Below are positions 52,373-63,541 of a stretch of 64,000 nt of DNA, one piece after another; position 1 is the first letter of the stretch; every line of letters begins with the position of its first letter. Source of the stretch: Plutella xylostella (lineage: Eukaryota > Arthropoda > Insecta > Lepidoptera > Plutellidae); assembly GCF_932276165.1 (NCBI RefSeq), contig NC_064000.1:496001-560000 (forward strand), written 5' to 3'. The notes beneath the pieces were generated by a model, which searched no databases, was not told the origin of the DNA, and worked only from the letters and a program-made list of their open reading frames with translations. A program made the translations under genes and the position numbers.

Positions 52373-53059
52373 ATGAGTGCAAGTACAGGTATATTCGGTG
52401 GTAACCTCAGTTTTGACCACGCCTGTCATGAATGGCCAATATTTAAAAGCCGGTTTGCACAGTTCTGCATAGCGAACAACATAACCGAGGACAGCGATGC
52501 AGAAGGCCTTAAAAGGAGGGCCTTGCTGCTGACGGCGTTGGTGGAAGATACCTACCGAGTTGTAAAGGATTTGGCCTTCCCGACCGAACTGGACAATGTG
52601 GAGTACAAGACCATTGTAGCATTGTTAGACCGGCACCTGGAGCCAAAGAGGTGCAGCTTCGCAGAAAGGTGCACTTTCTACAAGGCGGAGCAGCGGGCAG
52701 GAGAGGGACTGGCTGAGTGGGCGGCTCGAGTGCGGAGGGCGGCGCAGTACTGCGGGTTCGGAACGGAGCTCGACACGGCGCTGCGCGACCGATTCGTCCT
52801 CGGACTGGAGGACGCGAAGGAGAAGGAGCGACTGTTCGCGGAGAGCGTGGACACGCTCACTATGAACAAGGCACTGGAGCTGGCGCAGGGCGTGCGGTGC
52901 GCGCGGCAGGCGCTGCGCGGCGCGCGAGGCGCCGGGGAGCCGCCGCAGCTGTTCGAGATGCGAGCCGGCAGCAGTGCGGGCCGCGCCAAGCCGGCGGCCG
53001 CGCCGTCACCCGCCGCGCGACGTCGCGGGCGCGACCGCTGCAATGTCACTGTCAGCTGA
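52373..53059 (+). CDS. Gag-like protein of the LTR element, C-terminally cut
   Basis: 228 aa. The first 165 residues have the Ty3/gypsy gag capsid pattern: 'FDHACHEWPIFKSRFAQFCI' near the start, 'LLLTALVEDTYRVVKDL' and 'RCTFYKAEQRAGEGLAEWAA', then 'LRDRFVLGLEDAKEKERLFA'. The C-terminus turns Ala/Gly/Arg-rich and ends at RDRCNVTVS, just where a zinc knuckle would begin, so the deletion junction probably lies at about 53040-53060. Capsid assembly may be retained but RNA binding through CCHC is lost. GC content rises sharply after about 52680. Confidence 0.8.
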   Translation: MSASTGIFGGNLSFDHACHEWPIFKSRFAQFCIANNITEDSDAEGLKRRALLLTALVEDTYRVVKDLAFPTELDNVEYKTIVALLDRHLEPKRCSFAERCTFYKAEQRAGEGLAEWAARVRRAAQYCGFGTELDTALRDRFVLGLEDAKEKERLFAESVDTLTMNKALELAQGVRCARQALRGARGAGEPPQLFEMRAGSSAGRAKPAAAPSPAARRRGRDRCNVTVS

Positions 53060-53079
53060 AGCTCAACGAAATGTTTCTA

Positions 53080-53510
53080 CTCAACAGATGTCGCAGTGTA
53101 AGCAGTATGGTGGGCAGAGGAAGATTTTTTTTTCTATTGGTGATCGAGTTTTAGTTAAATGTTTTTTCAACAATGGCAACAAAACCGAATGGAAACTGGG
53201 TACAGTCAAGGAAAGAATAGGTGCCATGATGTATATAGTGTATATATCTGATTTAAATACAGATGCCAGAAAGCATGTGGATCATCTTCTAAAATATAAT
53301 GGTGTTTTAGACGATGATGATGATGATAATATACCGTACTATGACTGTAGTTCGGATGAAAGCCAGTTAGATACCAATGTTACTCCTGTCACTGCGATAG
53401 AGGGGGAGGAGGACGGAAGTGAGGCCGCGCCTCCGCCGCCAGCGCCGGTAGGTGGCGGTGGTCGCCCAGTGCGTAGCACTAGGAATCCTAACCCTCGATA
53501 TAAAGTGTAA
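53080..53510 (+). pseudogene. C-terminal remnant of pol (after integrase)
   Basis: In a frame different from gag (open from 52974), it reads 'FFSIGDRVLVKCFFNNGNKT' then 'EWKLGTVKERIG' and 'HVDHLLKY', the integrase C-terminal GPY/F-type pattern, followed by an acidic and Pro-rich tail and a stop at 53508-53510. The catalytic integrase core is gone. Confidence 0.7.
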
Positions 53511-53646
53511 TAAGAAGAATGTAATTTATGTTATTTATGATTATATTTTGTGTTTTAATTACTTATTGATTATATAAGTTTTAACATGTAAGGGTATATT
53601 GAGTTTTGTGTTTTTTTATATTATTTTATAAATAGTAGGGGAGGTA

Positions 53647-53767
53647 TGTGGTGTTTGGCCTTTTTGATAAAAGATTGTTTATAGTTTGTTTATATTTCTA
53701 GTTAGTTTATGACTGAATATACAAATGGCTGAAGCAAACTCTGGTATAATTTCCCTAAAATATCACA
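53647..53767 (+). repeat. 3' LTR
   Basis: 121 bp, identical by eye to the 5' LTR, preceded by a purine tract. Confidence 0.9.
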
Positions 53768-54198
53768 ATAATACGGAATAAAAAACTAAAAATAAAGTAA
53801 AAAATAAAATATTTTACATCCTATCATTCTCACAAACAAAAAGTTTGCTTAAAATATGACAAATTATTAGAAGATCGCTTTCCTTATAAGTAGGTACTTA
53901 CGTAGTCTACGTAGTTTATTTTTGACTTTCGTTAGGGATGATGATATTTTATAACAAATAATAAATACAAACGTAATTAGGTATATTTTACACAACACAT
54001 CACATACAGCTACCACACATCTGGAAAACCAGCACAAAAAACGCCAACCTAATATCTAATTTCGCAGCTGTTCGTTGTAACATTCAGTAATATCTCCAGA
54101 TCGACGCCCAGCTGGCCGGCACCTGGCTCGGGGGAGGGAGGCCTTAGGCGAAGGGGGGGTGAAGTTTGTTCAGGAGATCACTCTAGATAAAGGAAAAC

Positions 54199-54436
54199 TA
54201 CACTGACGGGCATGATAAAGTTCCATTGAGAAAATCACCAAATTATTCGGAAAATACTAAGTTAATGACGCCTTCTGCAATATTTAATTACATTTAACGG
54301 TGCATCAGAATATTACCAACTAAAAACGTAATTATTTTGTTAAAATTTCCTATTACTTAAATGTTTAAAAATAATGGGCCATTTGGTGTCTGCTTTTTAG
54401 ATGTAAGTGGAACTGTTTCTTTGCTCGTGAGTGTAT
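54199..54436. mobile_element. MITE family 'CACTCACG..', copy 4 (long form)
   Basis: Ends 'tacactgacgggcatgataa' and 'tttgctcgtgagtgta'. The interior is shared with copy 1 ('gcatcagaatattaccaa', 'aaaaacgtaa'). Confidence 0.65.
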
Positions 54437-54744
54437 GTTTCGGAGCGCTGCCGCTGCTGCGCGAGCCACGACTCTACTCGTTGTATTAAACGTGCTGATT
54501 GCACCACAGGTCCCGTTCGTTCGTTTTTCGTCAGTATAGAGTGACCCTCCAGGGGGCGCTAAGGTGGGTATGCGAATTAGATCCATCAATCGCGTGGAAG
54601 CAACTGGGGCAAGGCGCAATGATATTTTTCGTGGGGCGATATTTTTGAAATGTATAAAAGTCGTATGGTAGAGATTGCTATTTAAGCAATAAGGCCGCCT
54701 TTTTGTTTTTCTTTTTAAGTATTTCTATATTTTTGGTACGTACT

Positions 54745-54921
54745 TACTATTGTACAGGTGAACGATGGGGTAAACGTGTTCTGGAGTGGAGGCCGCGACT
54801 AGGCAAACGTAGTGTGGGACGCCCTCCGGCTAGATGGGGTGACGACTTGCGAAAGGTAGGCTATGATTGGATGCGGAAAGCTAGTTTCCATAGAAGTTTT
54901 GTTGGTTGCGTGACTTTTTAA
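54745..54921 (+). mobile_element. RTE-type LINE 3' ORF fragment
   Basis: Encodes 'GERWGKRVLEWRPRLGKRSV' then 'GRPPARWGDDLRKVGYDWMR' and a stop, the C-terminus of RTE ORF2. It is related to 6444-6608 and to the fragment inside the hAT element. A 'gcaataaggccgcctttttg' retroelement-tail sequence lies just upstream (54687-54706). Confidence 0.75.
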
Positions 54922-55074
54922 TATGGAGATCCACACTTTATTTTAAAGCTTAGCTTACTATAAACTAAGTCTTTCCAGGTGGTCGGCGATAGAGGATAAG
55001 AAGCCAAACTATTATTAGATTGATTTATTTAGAAGACCTGTGAGTCATGAACTCATAAAATGACGGCAGTAATA

Positions 55075-55215
55075 AAAACCCATACGACCGGAAGGTGCTG
55101 TGGTCAAACACGATGACGTAATGCAGAGATTGCAGATTTGATTCCCGGTCGAGACCAAAGACAAGTGCTATATGGTTAGTCTCTGATCTTGGAATAATGC
55201 AAAATATGTGTCCTA
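55075..55215 (+). mobile_element. Degraded tRNA-derived SINE
   Basis: 'gtgctgtggtcaaacacgat' is an A-box region and 'gcagatttgattcccggtcg' a B-box region (one change from GGTTCGATTCC). Confidence 0.5.
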
Positions 55216-55414
55216 GACACTAACTTCATTGCAAGTACAAGACCAACCTGTAACGAACTCCGGACTATGAAGTAATTGGTACTTACCTACTTTAAAAAAA
55301 AACTTAGTGCCGGCGTCAATACACATAAAAAATTTAAGATAAAAATATGAACACCTAGTGCTTCACAAATATTTTTTTCCTGTCCAGATTTGAAAGTCAT
55401 CGCAGATATACTGG

Positions 55415-55917
55415 AACTGGAAGTCACTGAAACATTTCCTCGTGTTTTCGTACAATATTTCCCCCAGGCTACCAGGCTACCAGGCTCGCAGAGGGTGCAG
55501 GAGCCAGATGACCGCCATCTGCAGGTTTTAATTTCTCACAAACACATTACTCTATCTACCGATGACTTTCAGTTATTTTATTACTTTCACACAGTTTCGT
55601 CACAATCAATCTATGAAAATCGCATGTATAATTATCAAAACTGAAAGTCACTGAAACATTTCCTCATGTTTTCGTACATTATTTCCGTGTATGTGGTTAA
55701 ATTAACTTTACTTTACTGACTTTAGAGTTAATTCAATTACAATTGTCACAATCAATATTTGTAAAATATTTATGAAAACTGAAAGCTACTGAAACATTTC
55801 CTAATGTTTTCGTACAATATGTCCGCGTGTGTGGTACCAGGCTACCAGGGTGGCAGAGAGCGCAGGAGCCAGATGCCCGCCATCTGCAGCGCGACCGCGG
55901 GGCTGCGGCCGCCGAGA
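55415..55917. repeat. Local triplication with duplicated exon-like block
   Basis: 'aagtcactgaaacatttcct' followed by 'cgtgttttcgtacaatattt' occurs at 55421, 55645 and 55785 with small changes. A second unit, 'accaggctaccagg..gcagag..gcaggagccagatg..cgccatctgcag', occurs at about 55469-55525 and 55836-55890. On the minus strand each copy of the second unit has ATG, 12 codons and the same CCTG/GTAGCC junction. Confidence 0.7.
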
Positions 55918-56138
55918 CTGCGGACTTCGGGAAATGAGGGAAATTCGGTTGGGAGTTTCCGTAGCTTTGCTTTGAAAATATAGTGTGTTTCTGAATTAAG
56001 TGAAAAGATTTTGACACATAGAAAACATTCAGTAATTTTATTCGTCTTTTTTTCTCCATCTGGTAACGTCTGAGATTTGAGTCTAATTAATGTTAAGCCT
56101 ACGGCCTAGCTAACACACTAAACTACTGTCAGTCAGTA

Positions 56139-57124
56139 GGGGAGACCGGGGACAAAAGTAACAGTTTGTACTTTCTGTCTGATTTCTCGTTATTAATACA
56201 TTTATATATTAATATTAATACATTAATACATTTACGATAAAATAAATATAGCCACATAAAACTTTCGTCTATAGTCTACAAATCTCCATTATTACTTTAC
56301 TTAATGCATCTCGAATTTTAGCATTTTTGAAGCCTCAAAAAAAAAAGGGAAATCGTTACTTTCGACCCCATGGTCAGGACGAAAGTAACAAGGCATGGGT
56401 CGAAAGTAACAACCCATAAATTCTGCCCAATGTTATAAATACGATTCAAAAGAAAGAACAGAAAAAACAATCAAATTATTTAGTTTAGAAAACTTCTTAA
56501 AAAACTATCAAAACTAAAAAAATCTTATGACTTATTGACAAAACTAAAAAAAACTTCTTAATATAAACTTTAAATGAGATCCATCATTTAAACTGACTAA
56601 CTGATAAGAAGTTGTTTTATTTGTGCCATAATATACAATATTATGATACAAATATCTAATCAAAACAACAAAAAATAAAAATTTACAATGTGACATGGCA
56701 AACTTACGAAAGTAACACGTTACTTTTGTCCTGCCGCGAGCTGTTACTTTTGTACCCATCCCCATTTTTGAAATATCAGGCGTCATAACTTTAAAACAGC
56801 CTGTGTTATTCGAAAACCATTTATGACATGCTACAGACAATCTTATAATGAATCAATGAAAAAATTGTCATATGGTTCTTGGCATCTTAATTCTACGTAA
56901 ACACTTAATGAATAAACACCAAAAAACTTACTTTTGGTGTGTAAAATCACGAAATGCTCACTAAAACAACCTTGCACCGCGGCACGGGCGTGGAAAATGA
57001 TATCAAGCACGGGGGGCATCGCATGCTGACTACCAGCGGTCGCTTGGGACGTTAAGGCTATTGGGGAAGTCCACAGAGTCTTTGTTACTTTCTACCCGCT
57101 GTTACTTTTGTCCCCGGTCTCCCC
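56139..57124. mobile_element. TA-flanked TIR element with repeated GTTACTTT motifs
   Basis: Ends GGGGAGACCGGGGACAAAAG..TAACAG and the exact inverse, each flanked by TA (56137-56138, 57125-57126). At least eight copies of a (C/A)GAAAGTAAC or GTTACTTT(T/C)G(T/A)CC motif lie inside in both orientations, near 56353, 56378, 56399, 56709, 56718, 56743, 57084 and 57100. There is no ORF of note. Confidence 0.8.
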
Positions 57125-57126
57125 TA

Positions 57127-59134
57127 CAAAAGAATTTTTAAAACCATCTAAAGACGAATTACTTCCACACAAACGTACACCAAATATTCTGCAAGTTCAC
57201 AGTATACCTACACAATCTTCCAAACTCCAAATTATTCCAAAGTGTTGTTGCACAGTGTTACAGCGAGACAGCGCTACACGCGCGCGCGGGGCCATCTGTC
57301 GAGGGCTGCCTGGTCAGCGCTGCCCGGATAGAAGTAGCTAGACACGAGTGTGGGCAGCGCTGCCCGGATGGCCGGCGGTCACGACCATGCGTTTACGAGC
57401 CGCGGTGTTGACCTGTCTGTATGTAGGTTACGACTGGATGAAAGCTGATTGCTGAATGGAAGTAAGAAAAATGTTTTTTTTTTAATGTGTTAAGAGTGTT
57501 TGAAGTCATACGCACAGTCGCGGGCAGTAGTTTGCATTATAGATAATTTCTTCTTCTTCTTGTTATCGTATCGGTGACTTACACAAGAGATACTTACATA
57601 GAATAGGGTTTGTCACCGTGGTGAAACGATTTGCCAGTCAGATAAGCGTCAGTTGCTGACTGACTGCAGGAAGTACTTATATCAGAAACAGGTGATACGT
57701 CATTTTAGGAGGCTCCTTTCGTTAGATGATTAGAAAAAGTAGTAGGTATAGATTTTTCATACATTTCCACAAATTCAACGAAAGTTGTATAGAATGACCC
57801 CCTGTGTTAGCACCCCCTTACCCGTATACTTACCACTTTTGCAACGCCCTGTAAATACATAACATATTATGTTGTACGCTATCCTCAAACCTGAAGACTG
57901 TCCGTGATTTCCGTAGGGACTATCAGTTATCCTTCATTATTCACCCATTTTATTTTATCACCCTCATTATAGGGGCAGGTGGAATACGTACAAATCTATC
58001 AATCTTGTAAATCATTCTTAGTTCTTGGCTTTTTTTCAGTATTTGTAACGGAACTGTTAACTAAAAGTTTTTGGAATTCTACACCAAAGAAGCTCTGAAA
58101 TCAGTTTGTAGACCCAGTATTAGTGAGGTTGCATGAAATAAAAAAGTCTGTGGCGATGTTTTGTAGGTATTGTATCTAATCAATCCAAATTCAGGCATTT
58201 ACATATGCTCACGATTATTATCCCCGTAGGGGTAGTCAAGTCAGAGGTGACTCTCAAGCGAGACGCTCGCTTTTCGCTGTACATTTTGATCCTTCTAACG
58301 TCATATCCGAATGCAGATTCCTACAAAGCTATGGAACCCTGGTACCCACTACCCAGTCTAGGCGGACCCGGGGCAGGAGGCTAGTGCAACAATAAATTAA
58401 AGGAGCACAAACAGTGGACGCGCCTGAGCCAACACGCGGGACAAACAAACAAACACGCCAACGATGATAAATTCCGTGATTATCCCCAACGTTTAGCTTT
58501 CAACAGGGCAAGCCTGCCTAAATGTACCATGCAGCGAATTTGGCTCTTATGTTGTTAGGATTAAGAACGATCTAGGAATAAGAGTTGGCTGTGTGTAATG
58601 TGTCGACAACAGTACGCAAATGTAGTAAATAGGCGGCTTTGTATGGGCACTAGGTGTAGTGAGGATTTTCGGGGAATGGCTACAAAATACATAGTATTTG
58701 AATTGTTAGGGTAGTTTTACTGACCTCCTAATATTGTTATTTATTTTACTCCTGAAAGTAAAATCCCGAAAATTACAAACAGCTGTTTTTTTTTTTACAG
58801 AGCTGTACAGTTTTCATAGGGTGTCTTTTATTCAACGTCAAGTTGCCGGTATTATTTGCCGCGCAACTCCTTTATCGCTTTAAAAAAATTGTCAACATCA
58901 TAAAATTTGTGTGGCGAATGGCTAGTAAGTTATGTTTTTTTAGGAATACGACTCTAATTATGAGGAGTTGAATAATGTACCTAATTTTTTTTTAATTAAA
59001 GTTCCTAAATTAAATATAAAAATTATCACATATCTCTACGTCCCACAGTACCCAGTGAAATCAAAGCGGGTATTTTTCGCGCCATCTGCCGCCGAAACGG
59101 AGTGTTTTCTATATTATTAATAATGTCCCCGCAG
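57127..59134. other. Gene-free stretch
   Basis: No supported gene. It holds a direct repeat of 'cagcgctgcccggat' (about 57316 and 57355) and a dispersed repeat piece 'ccccgtaggggtagtcaagt' at about 58220-58290. Confidence 0.4.
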
Positions 59135-59239
59135 CTGGCTACCCTTTCCCTGAAGCCATATTTCGAGGCTCAGCTCCCGGGGCCAGATGGGACCTATCGG
59201 GGGGGTTTGGGCCGAATCGTCCACTGGGCTTGGGATGCT
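59135..59239 (+). other. Unproven candidate exon
   Basis: A GC-rich 105-nt block lies between tgtccccgcag and a GTAAGA donor in AT-rich DNA. One frame is open for all 35 codons (LATLSLKPYFEAQLPGPDGT then YRGGLGRIVHWAWDA). Another frame is also open, the pyrimidine tract is poor, and no family is recognised. Confidence 0.2.
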
Positions 59240-59649
59240 GTAAGAAAAGATTCATTAGTGGGGCTAAAATTTTATTAAGTACTTGTTTTCACCGATAGGT
59301 TTGATTTCATGTGTTTGATGGTGCAGTAGTTAGTGGCTGCTGTGTCGAGGGTCCCGGGTTCGGTGTTTGGCCGGGACAGACTTTTGCTATCGCAACTTGG
59401 TTTGGCGCGGAGGATGACAATAGACTCGTCCTCTCTTACATTGGTACTAAACACAACACTGGTGAAAAGAGGAGTAGAATATGAAAAGTAAGTGTGTGTG
59501 TGGTTGTACATAAAAACTTCGATAAATATGACATGATACTCATGAAAAAGGGACTACAGAAAGACAAATGAAGAAATAAAGTTTTTTTTTTTGTTTTACT
59601 TTAAAAAATTAGCATTAAATACTTAATTATACATAAATTACCTTCACAT

Positions 59650-60190
59650 ACTTCATCCCAGCGTCAATCTTGTAAGGAAGTATTTATTAAACTGAGCATT
59701 CTAACAGTGCCATGCTTATATATTCTGGTGGTCACTTCCCATCTAGTAAAATATCTACGACGGTTAGAATCTGAATCAGAGAGACAAACTCGATTACAGA
59801 CAAGAAGAAAGGATCTCAAATCTGATTTCTGCCCAAATCTTGACATAGCGAAGCATTCACCAAAGTATCAAGCTCTCCATTTGTACAATCACCTGCCTAT
59901 AGAATATAAAGAGTTGACTGCTCATAAACTATTCAGTAAAAAACTAAAATTGTACCTGTTGAAGAAATTTATAAACGACAAAATTGATAATTAATTTAGC
60001 AGTATTTTTTTTTAAAATCTTATAAAATTTGTTTTCCTATAATGAATATTTTTGCTTGTAAGTATATAATAATATTGTTGTGCATGTTATTGTTATGTTA
60101 ATCATAGATATTTATGTTATTTTTATTGTTAAATTCAAATACAATAAGTTAATTGTTTACTGAATAAAGAACTGAACTGAACTGAATTCA
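59650..60190 (+). mobile_element. 5'-truncated LINE, C-terminal end only
   Basis: The frame to 59994 reads 'SCKEVFIKLSILTVPCLYIL' then '...KYQALHLYNHLPIEYKEL..FSKKLKLYLLKKF', the end of ORF2 in the same broad LINE group as 11555-13022. The 3' UTR ends at AATAAA followed by an (GAACT)n tail (about 60163-60187). Confidence 0.7.
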
Positions 60191-60480
60191 TTGTAATATG
60201 TATACTAAGATTACTAAGTTCTTATCTTAAATAGATATACAACATGCACCTACAAAGTACTGTGGGAATTTGGTCATCTGTGTTAGAGGGACGTACTTAT
60301 TTCAGCAGAAATGTATTATGTTGTGTGCTGTGAATATTATAACTTATTTGATGCGGTTAGGTACCTAACTACATTCGTTTTATTTAAATACTTATGTAAG
60401 TTTGTAAACATTTAAAATATATAAGTATTATATTCGAGTGATATGTAAGTATGTAATTACTCAATTATGAAAAACTTACT

Positions 60481-60730
60481 TTATCACAGAACCCAAAATT
60501 CTGCTCTCAATTTGGTGAAACACGTCATGAAAATGACTCCACTGCCGCTAATAACTAAGCTATAATAACAACAACGGAAATACATCAATACTCGGCTATC
60601 AATGTACGGCGAACAAAGCGATGGTACCGACTCGCGGCGCGTCACACGGCAGCGGTCGTCAACCGCAGGTGACGCTTTCAAAGAGAACCAATTACAACTT
60701 TACATTAGTTTGTTGAGACGCGGGCGGCGC
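60481..60730 (-). other. Candidate noncoding first exon on the minus strand
   Basis: The minus strand goes from a GC-rich start (cgccgcgccgcccgcgtctc) to a consensus donor, gataaa/GTAAGT at 60479. A 5' UTR exon of nervy would be expected somewhere on this side; this is only position and splice-site evidence. Confidence 0.25.
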
Positions 60731-61634
60731 GGCGCTACTTTCTATATGGGGAAATACGGGGTGTAGGCCAAAATTTGTAATGTAGGCCTACAAAGAGACT
60801 TAAGTAGGTAGCTAGATATTTTTGGATTATAAAGTATGATATTTCTTTATAGATTGAGAATTTACTTACACTTGATGCAAAAATAATAATAATAATGTAA
60901 GCATGAAATCATTTTCCAATTCGTATAGCTACATATAAGGCATATAAACAATATTAGTTTTACAATATAGCTTTCGTATTTTACTAAAAAGAAAATTATG
61001 TTAAGTATAAAGTATGAACAAAATAAAACAGCTGTAAGTTTGTAGCCGTGCTGTACTCTTATTTACTCACTGTATCACGACTTCACGCGCAAAACGAGTT
61101 CAAAAACTTTCAGCTTTCAGCGTTACGCCATTCACAGTAGTTCCACTGTTACTTTATAATTGGTTTTTGTGTTTGAATTTACTTCTTCTGTATTCACTTT
61201 ACAGGAATACGGGGAAACGTAAATCAGGTGTTAAATTTGCAGCCGTGTGCATTGCTGGTTTATTAGCGGGTGAATTGAGGGCGTAATGGTGTGAGGGCGT
61301 AGTGGAAATCGAAGTAGGCGATAGGTCCGCCCGCAGTTGGTCGGAGGCCAGGGGTCGTCAACGGCAGGTGTCGAGTTTGGCAAATTTTAATGAATGCCGC
61401 CATGTGCGCGCGACTGCCGTGTTATATGGATTTTCATTTAGGAAATCGTATAATATTATGGCGTTTAGCTTGCGGCTAATGTTGCCGCTTTGGACGACGG
61501 TTTGCGGATTTATTAGTCAGTGTTCTTGATTATTTTTCTTTTTCTGAGTACTTAAACCGGTATGACCTGAATTTCTAACGCTTTAGCTATCAAACGCTTT
61601 AGCTACATGATTATCATGATTGACTTTAAAGTTT

Positions 61635-61755
61635 TCTTCATCATCATCACAACCCATCACGTCCCCACTGCTGAGGCACGGGTCTCCTTCCAATGAAGGA
61701 AGGGCTTAGGCCTAGTCTACCACGCTGGCCTAGTGCGTGTTGGTGGACAAAGTTT
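61635..61755 (-). mobile_element. Lepidopteran SINE-type repeat, inverted copy
   Basis: 'catcatcatcacaacccatc', 'ggcacgggtctccttcc' and 'ctaccacgctggcctagtgc' are the reverse of the repeat at 18870-19035. Confidence 0.65.
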
Positions 61756-62979
61756 TCTTAATTAAAGATAATATATTATAAATCTGGTATAAATATAAAT
61801 TTGGTATGATGGGATTATCGTGCTGTCAATACAATGATAGGATAAGAACATAAAAATATGTTATAACTTCTAATGGATTCATTAAAAAACTCGTACAAAG
61901 AAAATACAATTTCGTTAATTAACTACTCTGTAATGTTTTCGGGCACGTTACCAACAGCAGTTAGAACAATAAATAATGGAAAGTAATGCTTTATGATATA
62001 ATTAAACACGTGACGTGAATTCTACAATATTTAAAACAATCTACCTAAATACAAATATGTACTTAGTACAGATCTATTAAGTTATGTAGGTAAAATCAGT
62101 AATAATTATAATAATAATATTGCCATAGAATAACTCGAGACGCCCTTCAGTAGGTCAGTAAGACTGTTTTAAATATACTTTTTCAAAAGAACTGAAAATA
62201 AATTATTTGTAAACAAAGTGAAAATTTCCACAGCATTACGCCACAAACGAACTAGGCAAGCAAAGTAGTATCAAACAAATCAATTTAGAGACGAATATAT
62301 AAAGTGTAGAGCGGCGATAGGTTCAGCTGCTGCGGTTGACAGGGCGTCTGTTAGGTATTGCCGGCGCAGATGTTGCCGCCCCCGCCGCCCGCGCCCCCAC
62401 CGCCCCCTGGGGGCGCTCTGGGAAACGACACACAAGCGCTCGCCCAAAGGATTATAATAATCGCTCGTGTTTATTTGTTCGGGAACGCGTTTCGAAAAGG
62501 TTTAGCATCCCTGTATTGGCGCGGATTGAGTGTGAGTGAGTTCGATTGGGAAGTGTTTTTTTTTTATTATACTGTGTAATTTAAAATGGGTTTTTGTATG
62601 TTCCGTCAGGAATTCTAAACATGTATTCATTCGAAACTGAAATGCTTGCATAATGTTAGAAAACTGCTGTAAATTCTCGCTGAAATGTTGTTACATTATT
62701 TGAGACTTCAGTTGTATTTGTATGGAGTGCTAGCTATTGTTCAACTTTTAAACATTAGTAGGTATTTTGTGTAAGCACCATAACGAGAATAAAACTAAAC
62801 ATACAATGTTTACGGAACTCTGGATGGTAATTTTCATATAAGAGACACTTGAAAAACTGAAAAACCAGTCCATAACATCACACCTACAACAAGCTCATTC
62901 CTCCACCCCCTTCCCGTCCACTAATAGCATGGGAGGGAACACCTGAGTACATATCGAACAAGCACGACCCAGCTGTGCC

Positions 62980-63050
62980 AATGTGCAGGTGTGCAGCTGT
63001 GCAGGTGTGCAGGTGTGCAGCTGTGCAGGTGTGCAGGTGTCAGGTGTGCA
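62980..63050. repeat. GTGCAGGT / GTGCAGCT minisatellite
   Basis: About nine imperfect copies of an 8- to 10-bp unit (tgtgcaggtg / tgtgcagctg). It makes a low-complexity antisense frame that is not a gene. Confidence 0.8.
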
Positions 63051-63260
63051 CACTTCTTCCATTTGTGAACTGGCCGCATTATGCTGAATAGAAAATGAGA
63101 TGAATTATCAATCACATGATAATATGAACGTACTGGGGCGATCATCACACATAGTTCTGTGTCTGGCCACGCTACTCGGTATGTGCAATTAGAGTTTTAG
63201 CGCTGCAGATTTGACTTCGCGAAGCTCCACGGCTCTATCCTCCTGACCCCGAGAGGTATA

Positions 63261-63350
63261 AATGTATATGTCGCAGGCAACTGGTTTAATCTCCTGTTTG
63301 ATTGAACCACTAGCCCGTTCATTGGATGGCGCTGTTCAGTTGTATGACTA
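63261..63350. repeat. Left arm of a 90-bp inverted repeat
   Basis: Inverted copy of 63829-63918 with one mismatch by eye (gctgttcag versus gctattcag). It lies about 190 bp before the ATG at 63542. Confidence 0.85.
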
Positions 63351-63541
63351 GGCCGAACGTTGATTGTACAAGCGTCACAAAACGTCCAACTAGTTAGCTG
63401 ACTTAAAATCAGTCAGGTGGTGAATAAAACAAATATGGCGTCTAACAGCTAACAGCTGACACAAAAAGCACCTATATTGTTAGTTTTTTGCAAATAAATT
63501 AGCTTTAAAGTGTGTTATTTGAGTTAAAATAGTGTGACAAC

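Larger units (their letters stand above)
52179..53767 (+). mobile_element. Gag-retaining, pol-deleted LTR retrotransposon (Ty3/gypsy-like)
   Basis: Two identical 121-bp LTRs (52179-52299, 53647-53767) begin TGTGGTG and end TATCACA (TG..CA). The target duplication is ATAAT (52174-52178, 53768-53772). A primer-binding-site candidate (tggcgacgaataagacc) follows the left LTR, and a purine tract (aggggaggta) precedes the right one. Inside is a gag frame, then a stretch like the very C-terminus of pol. Protease, RT, RNase H and the integrase core are absent. LTR identity means the insertion is recent, so a trans-acting relative must have moved it. Confidence 0.9.

Noticed and set aside
52678..53154. 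ORFs in other frames and strand over gag
   Set aside because: High GC there opens all frames; only the gag frame has a family pattern.
61302..61529. 75-codon plus-strand ORF
   Set aside because: No domain, signal or splice context; composition is like its surroundings.
62336..62579. Proline-rich frame (MLPPPPPAPPPPPG) after an AG, possible exon
   Set aside because: A low-complexity CCG run explains it; no good donor follows and the frame runs into AT-rich DNA.
62921..63148. Minus-strand ORF with HLHSCTPA repeats
   Set aside because: It is produced by the GTGCAGGT minisatellite.
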